From NCBI RefSeq assembly GCF_041146395.1, contig NC_091009.1, positions 631,001 through 695,000 on the forward strand: 64,000 bases of DNA, written 5' to 3'. This DNA comes from Eulemur rufifrons (Eukaryota > Chordata > Mammalia > Primates > Lemuridae). Of this stretch, positions 38,230 through 52,633 are shown one piece after another. The notes under the pieces were generated by a model, which saw only the letters and a list, made by a program, of their open reading frames with translations, had not been told where the DNA came from and did not search any database. How positions within the stretch are numbered: the first letter of the stretch is position 1; every line of letters begins with the position of its first letter. The translations under genes and the position numbers were made by a program.

Positions 38230-40113
38230 CTAAACTTCATCCTTAAGCCTAACCATAATCCTACCCCTAAATCTAATTCTCAGACTTCTTGCTTTCTTAG
38301 AGTTTAGAAAGCCTGCAATCCTCCCATGCCTTGCGTGAAAGGAGGCTCTACCACTGTGTCCTGCATGAAACCCAGGGGCCCATACCCAGAGTATGATAGA
38401 GTGGGTTCCCGGGTACAATCCCAGCCCACTAAACTCCCCCAGCCGGCCTAATGCAGACAGGGCCCGTGCGCTAAGCATAAACAATACCTTTAACAGATAA
38501 CCCTAACCCTGAATATAACACCCAACCCTGTTCCTATTTCTCCCCTTAACACGTAAACCTCACCATGCGCCTAACTTTAACCTCTTATCCTAACGTTAAT
38601 GCATAACGCATTTCCTGAGAACAACCCCTATCCCATAATTCTAACCCTATCTCCTAATCTTCACTGTGACACCTAATCCCTAACCCTAATTCCAAACCGC
38701 TAACCCTAACCGTAACCCTACCTACAAAGCTAACACTGACAGTAAACCTTAATTCTAACCCCAACGCTATGCCTAACAAAAACCCTAACCCTTGACCCTA
38801 ACCCTTCACCCTAACCCCTAAGCCTTACCCTAACCCTTAACCCTAAGCCTAATCCTAACCATTAAACCTAACCCTAGCTCTTAAAGCTAACCCTAAATAT
38901 TACGCTCACGACTAGACCTAACCCTGACACTAACCTAACACCTAACACTAACCAGAACCCCTAAAGCTAAGCCTGAACCCTATCCCTAACCCTAGCAGTA
39001 AACTTTAACCCTAAACCTAATCCCAACCCGTAACCCTAATCCTATCCTTTTACCCTAAAACTAATCCCTAAACTTAAGCCCTATACCTCACCCTAACTCT
39101 GGCCCCAATCCTACTTCTAACCATACCCCTTCATAAAACACTAACTCCTAACCGCTAACCCTAACACTAACCAAAAACCCTAATCACTAATCCCTAACCC
39201 TAACACTTAACCTTTACCCTAACCGTTAACCCTCACCCTAAGTCTTCACACTGACCCTAACCTGAACCTTTAACTCTAAGCCTAACCCTTAACCCTACAG
39301 TAAGGAAGACCCTTAATGCTAATGGGATCCCTTATCCCTAACCCTAACACTACAGCTAAAAATAACCCTAACCTTTGATCCTTAAACCTAACCCCTAACA
39401 CTTACTTTAACCCCAAACCCTAACCCTAATCCTAAGCATTAAACCTAACCCTATCTCTTAACCCTAACGCTAGCCCTTACCCTAACGCCTAGATCTAACC
39501 CTAAATCTAACCTACCGCCTAATCCTAACCTTAAGCCCTAATGCTAACTCTAACCCTGAACCCTAAACCTACCCGTAACCCTTAACACTAACCGTATGTG
39601 TGAACCTTAACCCTGACCCTAACCATTACCCGCACCCAAGCATTTAACCCTGACCCTACCCCTAATACTTAATGATAACCCTAACACTAAACCCTAACCC
39701 GAAGCCCAACACTTAACCCTAATACTATCCCTTAACCCTAACCCTAACTCTAACCCTAATGCTAACCCCTAAACGTAACCCTAACCGTCACCAGTAAACC
39801 TAACCCTAACCTCTAACACAAACCATAGCACATAACTCTAATCCTAAAACTAACCCTAACCCTAACCATAACCATAAACCCTAACCCTTAACCTTAACAC
39901 TAAGCGTTAACTCTCACGCTAACCTTTAATCCTAACCCTAATCCTAACCTTCAACCATAAACCTAACACTTAACCCTAACCCTGTACCTAACCCTAACCC
40001 CCCATCTTAACCCTAACCGTAAACCTCAAACCTAAACCAAAGTGTAAACGTTAAACCTAAGAGTAACCTTTAACCCTAACCCTAATCCCTAACCCTAAGC
40101 CCTCACCCTAACA
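38230..40113 (-). repeat. A-type unit 16, 1884 bp
   Basis: Core again of the CCTTGCGTG / CCCCCAGCC type, with CCCAGGGGCCC and AGCCGGCC changes. With its left neighbour it forms an adjacent pair both resembling the single unit at 21411, consistent with local duplication of one unit. Later variants are private (CTCTGGCCCC near 39105). Confidence 0.9.
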
Positions 40114-41982
40114 CTAAACTTCATCCTTAACCCTAACCATAATCCTAACCCTAAATCTAATTCTCAGACTTCTTGCTTTCTTAGAGTTTAGAAAGCCTGC
40201 AATCCTCCCATGCCATGCGTGAAAGGAGGCTCTACCACTGTGTCCTGCATGAAACCCACGGGCCCATACCCAGAGTATGATAGAGTGGGTTCCCGGGTAC
40301 AATCCCAGCCCCCTAAACTCCCCCCACCCGCCTAATGCAGACAGGGCCCGTGCGCTAAGCATAAACAATACTTTAACAGATAACCCTAACCCTGAACATA
40401 ACACCCAACCCTGTTCCTATTTCTCCCCTTAACACGTAAACCTCACCGTGCGCCTAACTTTAACCACTTATCCTAACGTTAATGCATAACCCATTTCCTG
40501 AGAACAACCCCTATCCCATAATTCTAACCCTATCTCCTAGTCATCACTGTGACACCTAATCCCTAACCCTAATTCTAAACCGCTAACCCTAACCGTAACC
40601 CTACCTACAACCCTAACACTGACAGTAAACCTTACTTCTAAACCCAACGCTATGCCTAACAAAAACCCTAACCCTTTACCCTAACCCTTCACACTAACCC
40701 CTAAGCCTTACCATAACCCTTAACCCTAATCCTAATCCTAACCATTAAACCTAACTCTAGCTCTTAAAGCTAACCCTAAGTTTACCCTCACGACTAGTCC
40801 TAACCCTGACACTAACTTAACACCCAACCGTAACCAGAACCCCTAAAGCTAACCCTGAACCCTATCCGTAATCCTAGCAGTAAACTTTAACCCCGAACCT
40901 AAGCCCAGCCCGTAACCCTAATCCTATCCTTTTACCCTAAAACTAACCCCTAAACCTAACCCCTATACCTCACCCTAACTCTAACCCCAGTCCTAATTCT
41001 AACCATACCCCTTCATAAAACACTAACTCCTAACCACTAACCCTAACACTAACCAAAAACCCTAATCACTAATCCCTAACCCTAACGCTTAACCTTTACC
41101 CTAACCGTTAACCCTCACCCTAAATCTTAACACTGACCCTAACCTTAACCTTTAACTCTAAGCCTAACCCTTAACCCTACAGTAAGGAAGACCCTTAATG
41201 CTAATGGGATCCCTTATCCCTAACCCTAACACTACAGCTAAAAATAACCCTAACCTTTGATCCTTAAACCTAACCCCTAACACTTACTTTAACCCCAAAC
41301 CCTAACCCTAATCCTAAGCATTAAACCCAACCCTATCTCTTAACCCTAACGCTAGCCCTTACCCTAACGACTAGATCTAACCCTAAATCTAACCTACCGC
41401 TTAATTCTAACCTTAAGAACTAATGCTAACTCTAACCCTGAACCGTAAACCAACCCGTATCCCTTAACACTAACCCTATCCTTGAACCTTAACCCTGACC
41501 CTAACCATTACCCGCACCCAATCATTTAACCCTGACCCTAACCCTAATCCTTAATGATAACCCTAACACTAAACCCTAACCCTAAGCCCAACACTTAACC
41601 CTAATCCTATCCCTTAACCCTAACCCTAATGCTAACCCCTAAACGTAACCCTAACCGTGACCAGTAAACCTAACCCTAACCTCTAACAAAAACCATAACA
41701 CGTAACTCTAACCCTAAAACTAACACTTACACTAACCCTAACTCTTAACCTTAACCCTAAGCGTTAACTCTCACCCTAACCTTTAATCCTAACCCTAATC
41801 CTAATCTTCAACCATAAACCTAACACTTAACCCTAACCCTCTACCAAACCCTAACCCCACATCTTAACCCTAACCGTAAACCTCAACCCTAAACCAAAGT
41901 GTAACCGTTAAACCTAAGAGTAACCTTTAACCCTAACCATAACCCTAACCCTAATCCCTAACCCTGAGCCCTCACCCTAACA
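40114..41982 (-). repeat. A-type unit 17, 1869 bp
   Basis: Complete unit with CCCCCCACCCGCC in the core and ATACTTTAACAG at the core exit, where one CT step is missing. That shift extends the incidental minus frame to 96 codons. Contains ACCCTAAGTTTACCC near 40773 and TTAAGAACTAATGC near 41413 as private changes. Confidence 0.9.
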
Positions 41983-43839
41983 CTAAACTTCATCCTTAAC
42001 CCTAACCATAATCCTAACCCTAAATCTAATTCTCAGACTTCTTGCTTTCTTAGAGTTTAGAAAGCCTGCAATCCTCCCCTGCCTTGCGTGAAAGGAGGCT
42101 CTACCACTGTGTCCTGCATGAATTCCACGGGCCCATACCCAGAGTATGATAGAGTGGGTTCCCGGGTACAATCCCAGCCCCCTAAACTCCCCCCGCCCGC
42201 CTAATGCAGACAGAGCCTGTGCGCTAAGCATAAACAATACCTTTAACAGATAACCCTAACCCTGAACATAACACCCAACCCTGTTCCTATTTCTCCCCTT
42301 AACACGTAAACCTCACCGTGCGCCTAACTTTAACCTCTTATCCTAACGTTAATGCATAACCCATTTCCGGAGAACAACCCCTATCCCATAATTCTAACCC
42401 TATCTCCTAGTCATCACTGTGACACGTAATCCCTAACCCTAATTCTAAACCGCTAACCCTAACCGTAACCCTACCTACAACCCTAACACTGACAGTAACC
42501 CTTACTTCTAACCCCAACGCTATGCCTAACAAAAACCCTAACCCTTGACCCTAACCCCTAAGCCTTACCCTAACCCTTAACCCTAATCCTAATCCTAACC
42601 ATTAAACCTAACCCTAGCTCTTAAAGCTAACCCTAAACCTTACCCTCAGGACTGGACCTAACCCTGACACTAACCTAACACCTAACCCTAACAAGAACCC
42701 CTAAAGCTAACCCTGAACCCTATCCCTAACCCTAGCAGTAAACTTTAACCCTAAACCTAAGCCCAACCCGTAACCCTAATCCTATCCTTTTACCCTAAAC
42801 TAACCCCTACACCTAACCCCTATACCTCAAGCTAACTATAACCCCAATCCTAATTCTAACCATACCCCTTCATAAAACACTAACTCCTAACCGCTAACCC
42901 TAACACTAACCAAAAACCCTAATCACTAATCCCTAACCCTAACGCTTAACCTTTACCCTAACCGTTAACCCTCACCCTAAATCTTAACACTGACCCTAAC
43001 CTGAACCTTTAACTCTAAGCCTAACCCTTAACCCTACAGTAAGGAAGACCCTTAATGCTAATGGGATCCCTTATCCCTAACCCTAACACTACAGCTAAAA
43101 ATAACCCTAACCTTTGATCCTTAAACCTAACCCCTAACACTTACTTTAACCCCAAACCCTAACCCTAATCCTAAGCATTAAACCTAACCCTATCTCTTAA
43201 CCCTAACGCTAGCCCTTACCCTAACGCCTAGATCTAACCCTAAATCTAACCTACCGTCTAATCCTAACCTTAAGCCCTAATGCTAACTCTAACCCTGAAC
43301 CCTAAACCTACCCGTAACCCTTACACTAACCCTATCCGTGAACCTTAACCCTGACCCTAACCATTACCCGCACCCAAGCATTTAACCCTGACCCTACCCC
43401 TAATCCTTAATGATAACCCTAACACTAAACCCTAACCCTAAGCCCAACACTTAACCCTAATCCTATCCCTTAACCCTAACCCTAATGCTAACCCCTAAAC
43501 ATAACCCTATCCGTGACCAGTAAACCTAACCCTAACGCCTAACACAAACCATAGCACATAACTCTAAACCTAAAACTAACCCTAACCCTAACCCTAACCC
43601 TAAACCCTAACTCTTAAACTTAACCCTAAGCGTTAACTCTCACGCTAACCTTTAATCCTAACCCTAATCCTAATCTTCAACCCTAAACCTAACACTTAAC
43701 CCTAACCCTGTACCTAACCCTAACCCTTCATCTTAACCCTAACCGTAAACCTGAACGCGAAACCAAAGTGTAACCGTTAAACCTAAGAGTAACCTTTAAC
43801 CCTAACCCTAATCCCTAACCCTAAGCCCTCACCCTAACA
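41983..43839 (-). repeat. A-type unit 18, 1857 bp
   Basis: Core has CCCCTGCCTTGCGTG, TGAATTCCACGGG (an EcoRI site) and CAGAGCCTGTGCGC. The body matches the unit at 25160: ACCCTAAACTAACCCC (42791), CTAACTATAACCCC (42833), CCGTCTAATCC (43255), CTTACACTAACCC (43320), GAACGCGAAACC (43751). Confidence 0.9.
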
Positions 43840-45696
43840 CTAAACTTCATCCTTAACCCTAACCATAATCCTAACCCTAAATCTAATTCTCAGACTTCTT
43901 GCTTTCTTAGAGTTTAGAAAGCCTGCAATCCTCCCATGCCATGCGTGAAAGGAGGCTCTACCACTGTGTCCTGCATGAAACCCACGGGCCCATACCCAGA
44001 GTATGATAGAGTGGGTTCCCGGGTACAATCCCAGCCCCCTAAACTCCCCCCGCCCGCCTAATGCAGACAGGGCCCGTGCGCTAAGCATAAACAATACCTT
44101 GAACAGATAACCCTAACCCTGAACATAACACCCAACCCTGTTCCTATTTCTCCCCTTAACACGTAAACCTCACCGTGCCCCTAACTTTAACCTCTTATCC
44201 TAACGTTAATGCATAACCCATTTCCTGAGAACAACCCCTATCCCATAATTCTAACCCTATCTCCTAGTCATCACTGTGACACCTAATCCCTAACCCTAAT
44301 CCTAAACCGCTAACCCTAACCGTAACCCTACCTACAACCCTAACACTGACAGTAACCCTTACTTCTAACCCCAACGCTATGCCTAACAAAAACCCTAACC
44401 CTTGACCCTAACCCCTAAGCCTTACCCTAACCCTTAACCCTAATCCTAATCCTAACCATTAAACCTAACCCTAGCTCTTAAAGCTATCCCTAAACCTTAC
44501 CCTCACGACTAGACCTAACCCTGACACTAACCTAACACCTAACCCTAACCAGAAACCCTAAAGCTAACCCTGAACCCTATCCCTAACCCTAGCGGTAAAC
44601 TTTAACCCTAAACCTAAGCCCAACCCGTAACCCTAATCCTATCCTTTTACCCTAAACTAACCCCTACACCTAACCCCTATACCTCACCCTAACTCTAACC
44701 CCAATCCTAATTCTAACCATACCCCTTCATAAAACACTAACTCCTAACCGCTAACCCTAACACTAACCAAAAACCCTAATCACTAATCCCTAACCCTAAC
44801 GCTTAAACTTTACCCTAACCGTTAACCCTCACCTTAAATCTTAACACTGACCCTAATCTTAACCTTTAACTCTAAGCCTAACCCTTAACCCTACAGTAAG
44901 GAAGACCCTTAATGCTAATGGGATCCCTTATCCCTAACCCTAACACTACAGCTAAAAATAACCCTAACCTTTGATCCTTAAACCTAACCCCTAAAACTTA
45001 CTTTAACCCCAAACCCTAACCCTAATCCTAAGCATTAAACCTAACCCTATCTCTTAACCCTAACGCTAGCCCTTACCCTAACGCCTAGATCTAACCCTAA
45101 ATCTAACCTACCGTCTAATCCTAACCTTAAGCCCTAATGCTAACTCTAACACTGAACCCTAAACCTACCCGTAACCCTTACACTAACCCTATCCGTGAAC
45201 CTTAACCCTGAACCTAACCATTACCCGCACCCAAGCATTTAACCCTGACCCTACCCCTAATCCTTAATGATAACCCTAACACTAAGCCCTAACCCTAAGC
45301 GCAACACTTAACTCTAATCCTATCCCTTAACCCTAACCCTAATGCTAACCCCTAAACGTAACCCTAACCGTGACCAGTAAACCTAACCCTAACCCCTAAC
45401 ACAAACCATAGCACATAACTCTAAACCTAAAACTAACCCTAACCCTAACCCTAACCCTAAACCCTAACTCTTAACCTTAACCCTAAGCGTTAACTCTCAC
45501 GCTAACCTTTAATCCTAACCCTAATCCTAATCTTCAACCCTAAACCTAACACTTAACCCTAACCCTGTACCTAACCCTAACCCTTCATCTTAACCCTAAC
45601 CGTAAACCTGAACGCGAAACCAAAGTGTAACCGTTAAACCTAAGAGTAACCTTTAACCCTAACCCTAATCCCTAACCCTAAGCCCTCACCCTAACA
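43840..45696 (-). repeat. A-type unit 19, 1857 bp
   Basis: Core matches the reference at 27016 in every position I compared. The body shares CCTTGAACAGATAACC, AATCCTAAACCGC, CCCTACACC, CCGTCTAATCC and CTTACACTAACCC with it. One of the clearest pairs for the approximately 16.8-kb periodicity. Confidence 0.9.
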
Positions 45697-47579
45697 CTAA
45701 ACTTCATCCTTAACCCTAACCATAATCCTAACCCTAAATCTAATTCTCAGACTTCTTGCTTTCTTAGAGTTTAGAAAGCCTGCAATCCTCCCATGCCATG
45801 CGTGAAAGGAGGCTCTACCACTGTGTCCTGCATGAAACCCACGGGCCCATACTCAGAGTTTGATAGAGTGGGTTCCCGGGTACAATCCCAGCCCCCTAAA
45901 CTCCCCCCGCCCGCCTAATGCAGACAGGGCCCGTGCGCTAAGCATAAACAATACCTTTAACAGATAACACTAACCCTGAACATAACACCCAACCCTGTTC
46001 CTATTTCTCCCCTTAACACGTAAACCTCACCGTGCCCCTAACTTTAACCTCTTATCCTAACGTTAATGCATAACCCATTTCCTGAGAACAACCCCTATCT
46101 CATAATTCTAACCCTATCTCCTAGTCATCACTGTGACACCTAATCCCTAACCCTAATTCTAAACCGCTAACCCTAACCGTAACCCTTCCTACAACCCTAA
46201 CACTGACAGTAACCCTTACTTCTAACCCCAACGCTATGCCTAACAAAAACCCTAACCCTTGACCCTAACACTTCACCGTAACCCCTAAGCCTTACACTAA
46301 CCCTTAACCCTAATCCTAATCCTAACCATTAAACCTAACCCTAGCTCTTAAGGCTAACCCTAAACCTTATGCTCAGGACTAGACATAACCCTGACACTAA
46401 CCTAACACCTAACCCTAACCAGAACCCCTAAAGCTAACCCTGAACCCTATCCCTAACCCTACCAGTGAACTTTAACCCTAAACCTAAGCCCAACCAGTAA
46501 CCCTAATCCTATCCTTTTACCCGAAAACTAACCCCTAATCCTAACCCCTATACCTCACCCTAACTCTAACCCCAATCCTAATTCTAACCATACCCCTTCA
46601 TAAAACACTAACTCCTAACTGCTAACCCTAACACTAACCAAAAACCCTAATCACTAATCCCTAACCCTAACGCTTAACCTTTACCCTAACCGTTAACCCT
46701 CACCCTAAATCTTAACGCTGACTCTAACCTTCACCTTTAACTCTAAGCCTAACCCTTAACCCTACAGTAAGGAAGACCCTTAATGCTAATGGGATCCCTT
46801 ATCCCTAACCCTAACACTACAGCTAAAAATAACCCTAACCTTGGATCCTTAAACCTAACCCCGAACACTTACTTTAACCCCAAACCCTAACCCTAATCCT
46901 AAGCATTAAACCTAACCCTATCTCTTAACCCTAACGCTAGCCCTTACCCTAACGCCAGATCTAACCCTAAATCTAACCTACCGCCTAATCCTAACCTTAA
47001 GCCCTAATGCTAACTCTAACCCTGAACCCAAAACCTACCCGTATCCCTTAACACTATCCCTATCCGTGGACCTTAACCCTGACCCTAATCATTACCCGCA
47101 CCCAAGCATTTAACCCTGACACTACCCCTAAACCTTAATGATAACCCTAACACTAAACCCTAACCCTAAGCCCAACACTTAACCCTAATCCTATCCCTTA
47201 ACCCTAACCGTAACCCTTACCCTAATGCTAACCCCTAAACGTAACTCTCACCGTGACCAGTAAACCTAACCCTAACCTCTAACACGAATCATAGCACATA
47301 ACTCTAACCCTAAAACGAACCCTAACCCTAACCGTAACCCTAAACCTTAACTCTTAACCTTAACCCTAAGCGTTAACTCTCACGCTAACCTTTAATCCTA
47401 ACCCTAATCCTAATCTTCAACCCTATACCTAACACTTAACCCTAACCCTGTACCTTACCCTAACCCTTCATCTTAACCCTAACCGTAAACCTGAACGCGA
47501 AACCAAAGTGTAACCGTTAAACCTAAGAGTAACCTTTAACCCTAACCCTAATCCCTAACCCTAAGCCCTCACCCTAACA
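45697..47579 (-). repeat. A-type unit 20, 1883 bp (core frame broken)
   Basis: Core reads CATACTCAGAGTTTGATAG, two substitutions that put a stop in the incidental minus-strand frame; the core is otherwise intact. It carries CCTTCACCTTT near 46728 and an extra BamHI site in AACCTTGGATCC near 46837, both shared with the unit at 62342. Confidence 0.9.
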
Positions 47580-49461
47580 CTAAACTTCATCCTTTACCCT
47601 AACCATAATCCTAACCCTAAATCTAATTCTCAGACTTCTTGCTTTCTTAGAGTTTAGAAAGCCTGCAATCCTCCCATGCCATGCGTCAAAGGAGGCTCTA
47701 CCACTGTGTCCTGCATGAAACCCACGGGCCCATACCCAGAGTATGATAGAGTGGGTTCCCGGGTACAATCCCAGCCCCCTAAACTCCCCCCGCCCGCCTA
47801 ATGCAGACAGGGCCCGTGCGCTAAGCATAAACAATACCTTTAACAGATAACCCTAACCCTGAACATAACACCCAACCCTGTTCCTATTTCTGCCCTTAAC
47901 ACGTAAACCTCACCGTGCCCCTAACTTTACCCTCTTATCCTAACGTTAATGCATAACCCATTTCCTGAGAACAACCCCTATCCCATAATTCTAACCCTAT
48001 CTCCTAATCATTACTGTGACACCTAATCCCTAACCCTAATTCTAAACCGCTAACCCTAACAGTAACCCTACCTACAACCCTAACACTGACAGTAACCCTT
48101 ACTTCTAACCCCAACGCTATGCCTAACAAAAACCCTAACCCTTGACCCTAACCCTTCCCCTAACCCCTAAGCCTTACCCTAACCCTTAACCCTAATCCTA
48201 ATCCTAACCATTAAACCTAACCCTAGCTCTTAAAGCTAACCCTAAACCTTACGCTCACGACTAGACCTAACCCTGACACTAACCTAACACCTAACCCTAA
48301 CCAGAACCCCTAAAGCTAACCCTGAACCCTATCCCTAACCCTAGCAGTAAACTTTAACCCTCAACCTAAGCCCAACCCGTAACCCTAATCCTATCCTTTT
48401 ACCCTAAAACTAACCCCTAAACCTAACCCCTATACCTCACCCTAACTCTAACCCCAATCCTAATTCTAACCATACCCCTTCATAAAACACTAACTCCTAA
48501 CCGCTAACCCTAACACTAACCAAAAACCCTAATCACTAATCCCTAACCCTAACGCTTAAACTTTATCCTAACCGTTAACCCTCACCCTAAATCTTAACAC
48601 TGACCCTAACCTGAACCTTTAACTCTAAGCCTAAACCTTAACCCTACAGTAAGGAAGACCCTTAATGCTATTGGGATCCCTTATCCCTAACCCTAACACT
48701 ACAGCTAAAAATAACCCTAACCTTTGATCCTTAAACCTAACCCCTAACACTTACTTTAACCCCAAACCCTAACCTAATCCTAAGCATTAAACCTAACCCT
48801 ATCTCTTAACCCTAACGCTAGCCCTTACCCTAACGCCTAGATCTAACCCTAAATCTAACCTACCGCCTAATCCTAACCTTAAGCCCTAATGCTAACTCTA
48901 ACCCTGAACCCAAAACCTACCCGTAACCCTTAACACTAACCCTATCCGTGGACCTTAACCCTGACCCTAATCATTACCCGCACCCAAGCATTTAACCCTG
49001 ACACTACCCCTAATCCTTAATGATAACCCTAACACTAAACCCTAACCCTAAACCCAACACTTAACCCTAATCCTATCCCTTAACCCTAACCGTAACCCTA
49101 ACCCTAATGCTAACCCCTAAACGTAACCCTAACCGTGACCAGTAAACCTAACCCTAACATCTAACACAAATCATAGCACATAACTTTAAACCTAAAACGA
49201 ACCCTAACCCTAACCCTAAACCTAAACCTTAACTCTTAACCTTAACCCTAAGCGTTAACTCTCACGCTAACCTTTAATCCTAACCCTAATCCTAATCGTC
49301 AACCCTAAACCTAACACTTAACCCTAACCCTATACCTAACCCTAACCCTTCATCTTAACCCTAACCATAAACCTGAACGCGAAACCAAAGTGTAACCGTT
49401 AAACCTAAGAGTAACCTTTAACCCTAACCCTAAGCCCTAACCCTAAGCCCTCACCCTAACA
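47580..49461 (-). repeat. A-type unit 21, 1882 bp
   Basis: Complete unit. Core change ATGCGTCAAAGG. CCCTTCCCCTAACC near 48148 lacks the usual CAC. CTATTGGGATCCC in the small island keeps BamHI. The tail has GAACGCGAAACC near 49374, as in the two units before it. Confidence 0.9.
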
Positions 49462-50774
49462 CTAAACTTCATCCTTAACCCTAACCATAATCCTAACCCT
49501 AAATCTAATTCTCAGACTTCTTGCTTTCTTAGAGTTTAGAAAGCCTGCAATCCTCCCATGCCATGCGTGAAAGGAGGCTCTACCACTGTGTCCTGCATGA
49601 AACCCACGGGCCCATACCCAGAGTATGATAGAGTGGGTTCCCGGGTACAATCCCAGCCCCCTAAACTCCCCCCGCCCGCCTAATGCAGACAGGGCCCGTG
49701 CGCTAAGCATAAACAATACCTTGAACAGATAACCCTAACCCTGAACATAACACCCAACCCTGTTCCTATTTCTCCCCTTAACACGTAAACCTCACCGTGC
49801 CCCTAACTTTAACCTCTTATCCTAACGTTAATGCATAACCCATTTCCTGAGAACCACCCCTATCCCATAATTCTAAGCCTATCTCCTAGTCATCCCTGTG
49901 ACACCTAATCCCTAACCCTAATTCTAAACCGCTAACCCTAACCGTAACCCTACCTACAACCCTAACACTGACAGTAACCCTTACTTCTAACCCCAACGCT
50001 ATGCCTAACAAAAACCCTAACCCTAACCGTAACCCTAACCCTAACCTTTGATCCTTAAACCTAACCCCTAACACTTACTTTAACCCCAAACCCTAACCCT
50101 AATCCTAAGCATTAAACCTAACCATATCTCTTATCCCTAACGCTAGCCCTTACCCTAACGCCTAGATCTAACCCTAAATCTAACCAACCGCCTAATCCTA
50201 ACCTTAAGCCCTAATGCTAACTCTAACCCTGAACCCTAAACCTACCCGTACCCCTTAACACTAACCCTATCCGTGAACCATAACCCTGACCCTAACCATT
50301 ACCCGCACCCAAGCATTTAACCCTGACCCTAAACCTAATCCTTAATGATAACCCTAACACTAAACCCTAACCCTAAGCCCAACACTTAACCCTAATCCTA
50401 TCCCTTAACCCTAACCCTAATGCTAACCCTTAAACGTAACCCTAACCGTGACCAGTAAACCTAACCCTAACCTCTAACACAAACCATAGCACATAACTCT
50501 AACCCTAAAACTAACCCTAACCCTAACCCTAACACTAAACCCTAACTCTTAACCTTAACCCTAAGCGTTAACTCTCACCCTAACCTTTTATCCTAACCCT
50601 AATCCTAATCTTCAACCCTAAACCTAACACTTAACCCTAACCCTCTACCTAACCCTAACCACTCTTCTTAACCCTAACCGTAAACCTCAAGCCTAAACCA
50701 AAGTGTAACCGTTAAACCTAAGAGTAACCTTTAACCCTAACCCTAATCCCTAACCCTAAGCCCTCACCCTAACA
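49462..50774 (-). repeat. A-type unit 22, shortened to 1313 bp by an internal deletion
   Basis: Normal core, then the sequence runs to GCCTAACAAAAACC at 50003 and reaches CCTTTGATCC at 50045. In the neighbouring unit these landmarks are 600 bp apart (48121 and 48721), so 558 bp is missing. The small BamHI island is lost with it. The join contains extra CCCTAACCGTAACCC sequence. Confidence 0.92.
50003..50054. other. Internal deletion junction of unit 22
   Basis: The left part is the GCCTAACAAAAACCCTAACC landmark and the right part CCTAACCTTTGATCC. In intact units the right landmark is preceded by GCTAAAAATAACCCTAACC, which is very similar to the left landmark. Exchange or slippage between these two related strings explains the loss. 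Confidence 0.8.
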
Positions 50775-52633
50775 CTGAACTTCATCCTTAACCCTAACCA
50801 TAATCCTAACCCTAAATCTGATTCTCAGACTTCTTGCTTTCTTAGAGTTTAGAAAGCCTGCAATCATCCCATGCCATGCGTGAAAGGAGGCTCTACCACG
50901 GTGTCCTGCATGAAACCCACGGGCCCATACCCAGAGTATGATAGAGTGGGTTCCTGGGTACAATCCCAGCCCCCTAAACTCCCTCCGCCCGCCTAATGCA
51001 GACAGGGCCCGTGCGCTAAGCATAAACAATACCTTTAACAGATAACCCTAACCCTGAACATAACACCCAACCCTGTTCCTATTTCTCCCCTTAACACGTA
51101 AACCTCACCGTGTGCCTAACTTTAACCTCTTATCCTAACGTTAATGCATAACCCATTTGCTGAGAACAACCCCTATCTCATAATTCTAACCCTTTCTCCT
51201 AGTCATCACTGTGACACCTAATCCCTAACCCTAATTCTAAGCCGCTAACCCTAACCGTAACCCTACATACAAACCTAACACTGACAGTAACCCTTACTTC
51301 TAACCCCAACGCTATGCCTAACAAAAACCCTAACCCTTCACCCTAACCCCTAAGCCTTACCCTAACCCTTAACCCTAATCCTAATCCTAACAATTAAACC
51401 TAACCCTAGCTCTTAAAGCTAACCCTAATCCTTACCCTAACGACTAGACCTAACCCTGACACTAACCTAACACCTAACCCTAATGAGAACCTCTAAAGCT
51501 AACCCTGAACCCTAAACCTAACCCTAGTAGTAAACTTTAACCCTAAACCTAAGCCCAACCCGTAACCCTAATCCTATCCTTTTACCCTAAAACTAACCCC
51601 TAAACCTAACCCCTATACCTCACCCTAACTCTAACCCCAATCCCAATTCTAACCATACCCTTTCATAAAACACTAACTCCTAACCGCTAACCCTAACACT
51701 AACCAAAAACCCTAATCACTAATCCATAACCTTAACGCTTAACCTTTATCCTAACTATTAACACTCACCCTAAATCTTAACACTGACCCTAACCTTAACC
51801 TTTAACTCTAAGCCTTACCCTTAACCCTACAGTAAGGAAGACCCTTAATGCTAATGGGATCCCTTATCCCTAACCCTAACACTACAGCTAAAAATAACCC
51901 TAACCTTTGATCCTTAAACCTAACCCCTAACACTTACTTTAACCCCAAACCCTAACCCTAATCCTAAGCACTAAACCTAACCCTATCTCTTAACCCTAAC
52001 GCTATCCCTTACCCTAACGCCTAGATCTAACCCTAAATCTAACCTACCGCCTAATGCTAACCTTAAGCCCTAATGCTAACACTAACCCTGAACCCTAAAC
52101 CTACCCGTAACCCTTAACACTAACCCTATCCGTGAACATTAACCCTGACCCTAACCATTACCCGCACCCAAGAATTTAACCCTGACCCTAACCCTAATCC
52201 TTAATGATAACCCTAACACTAAACCCTAACCCATAGCCCAACACTTAACCCTAATCCTATCCCTTAACCCTAACCCTAATGCTAACCCCTAAACGTAACC
52301 CTCACCGTGACCAGTAAACCTAACCCTCACCTCTAACACAAATCTTAGCACATAACTCTAACCCTAACACTAACCCTAACCCTAATTCGAACCCTAAACC
52401 CTAACTCTTAACCTTAACACTAAGCGTTAACTCTCACGCTAACCTTTAATCCTAACCCTAATCCTAATCTTCAACCCTAAACCTAACACTTAACCCTAAC
52501 CCTGTACCTAACCCTAACCCCTCATCTTAACCCTAACCGTAAACCTCAACCCTAAACAAAAGTGTAACCGTTAAACCTAAGAGTAACCTTTAATCCTAAC
52601 CCTAAGCCCTAACCCTAAGCCCTCACCCTAACA
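50775..52633 (-). repeat. A-type unit 23, 1859 bp
   Basis: Landmark CTGAACTTCATCC as in the unit at 15775. Core changes are GCAATCATCCC, CCACGGTGTCC and CCCTCCGCCC. The short CCCTTGACCCTAA segment is absent near 51330, leaving only the CCCTTCACCC form. Confidence 0.9.

Noticed and set aside
49886..50074. A 62-codon minus-strand frame rich in VRVTVRV/LGLGLG (also 54865-55059)
   Set aside because: A direct translation of degenerate TTAGGG repeat; the low-complexity composition is fully explained by the telomeric DNA.
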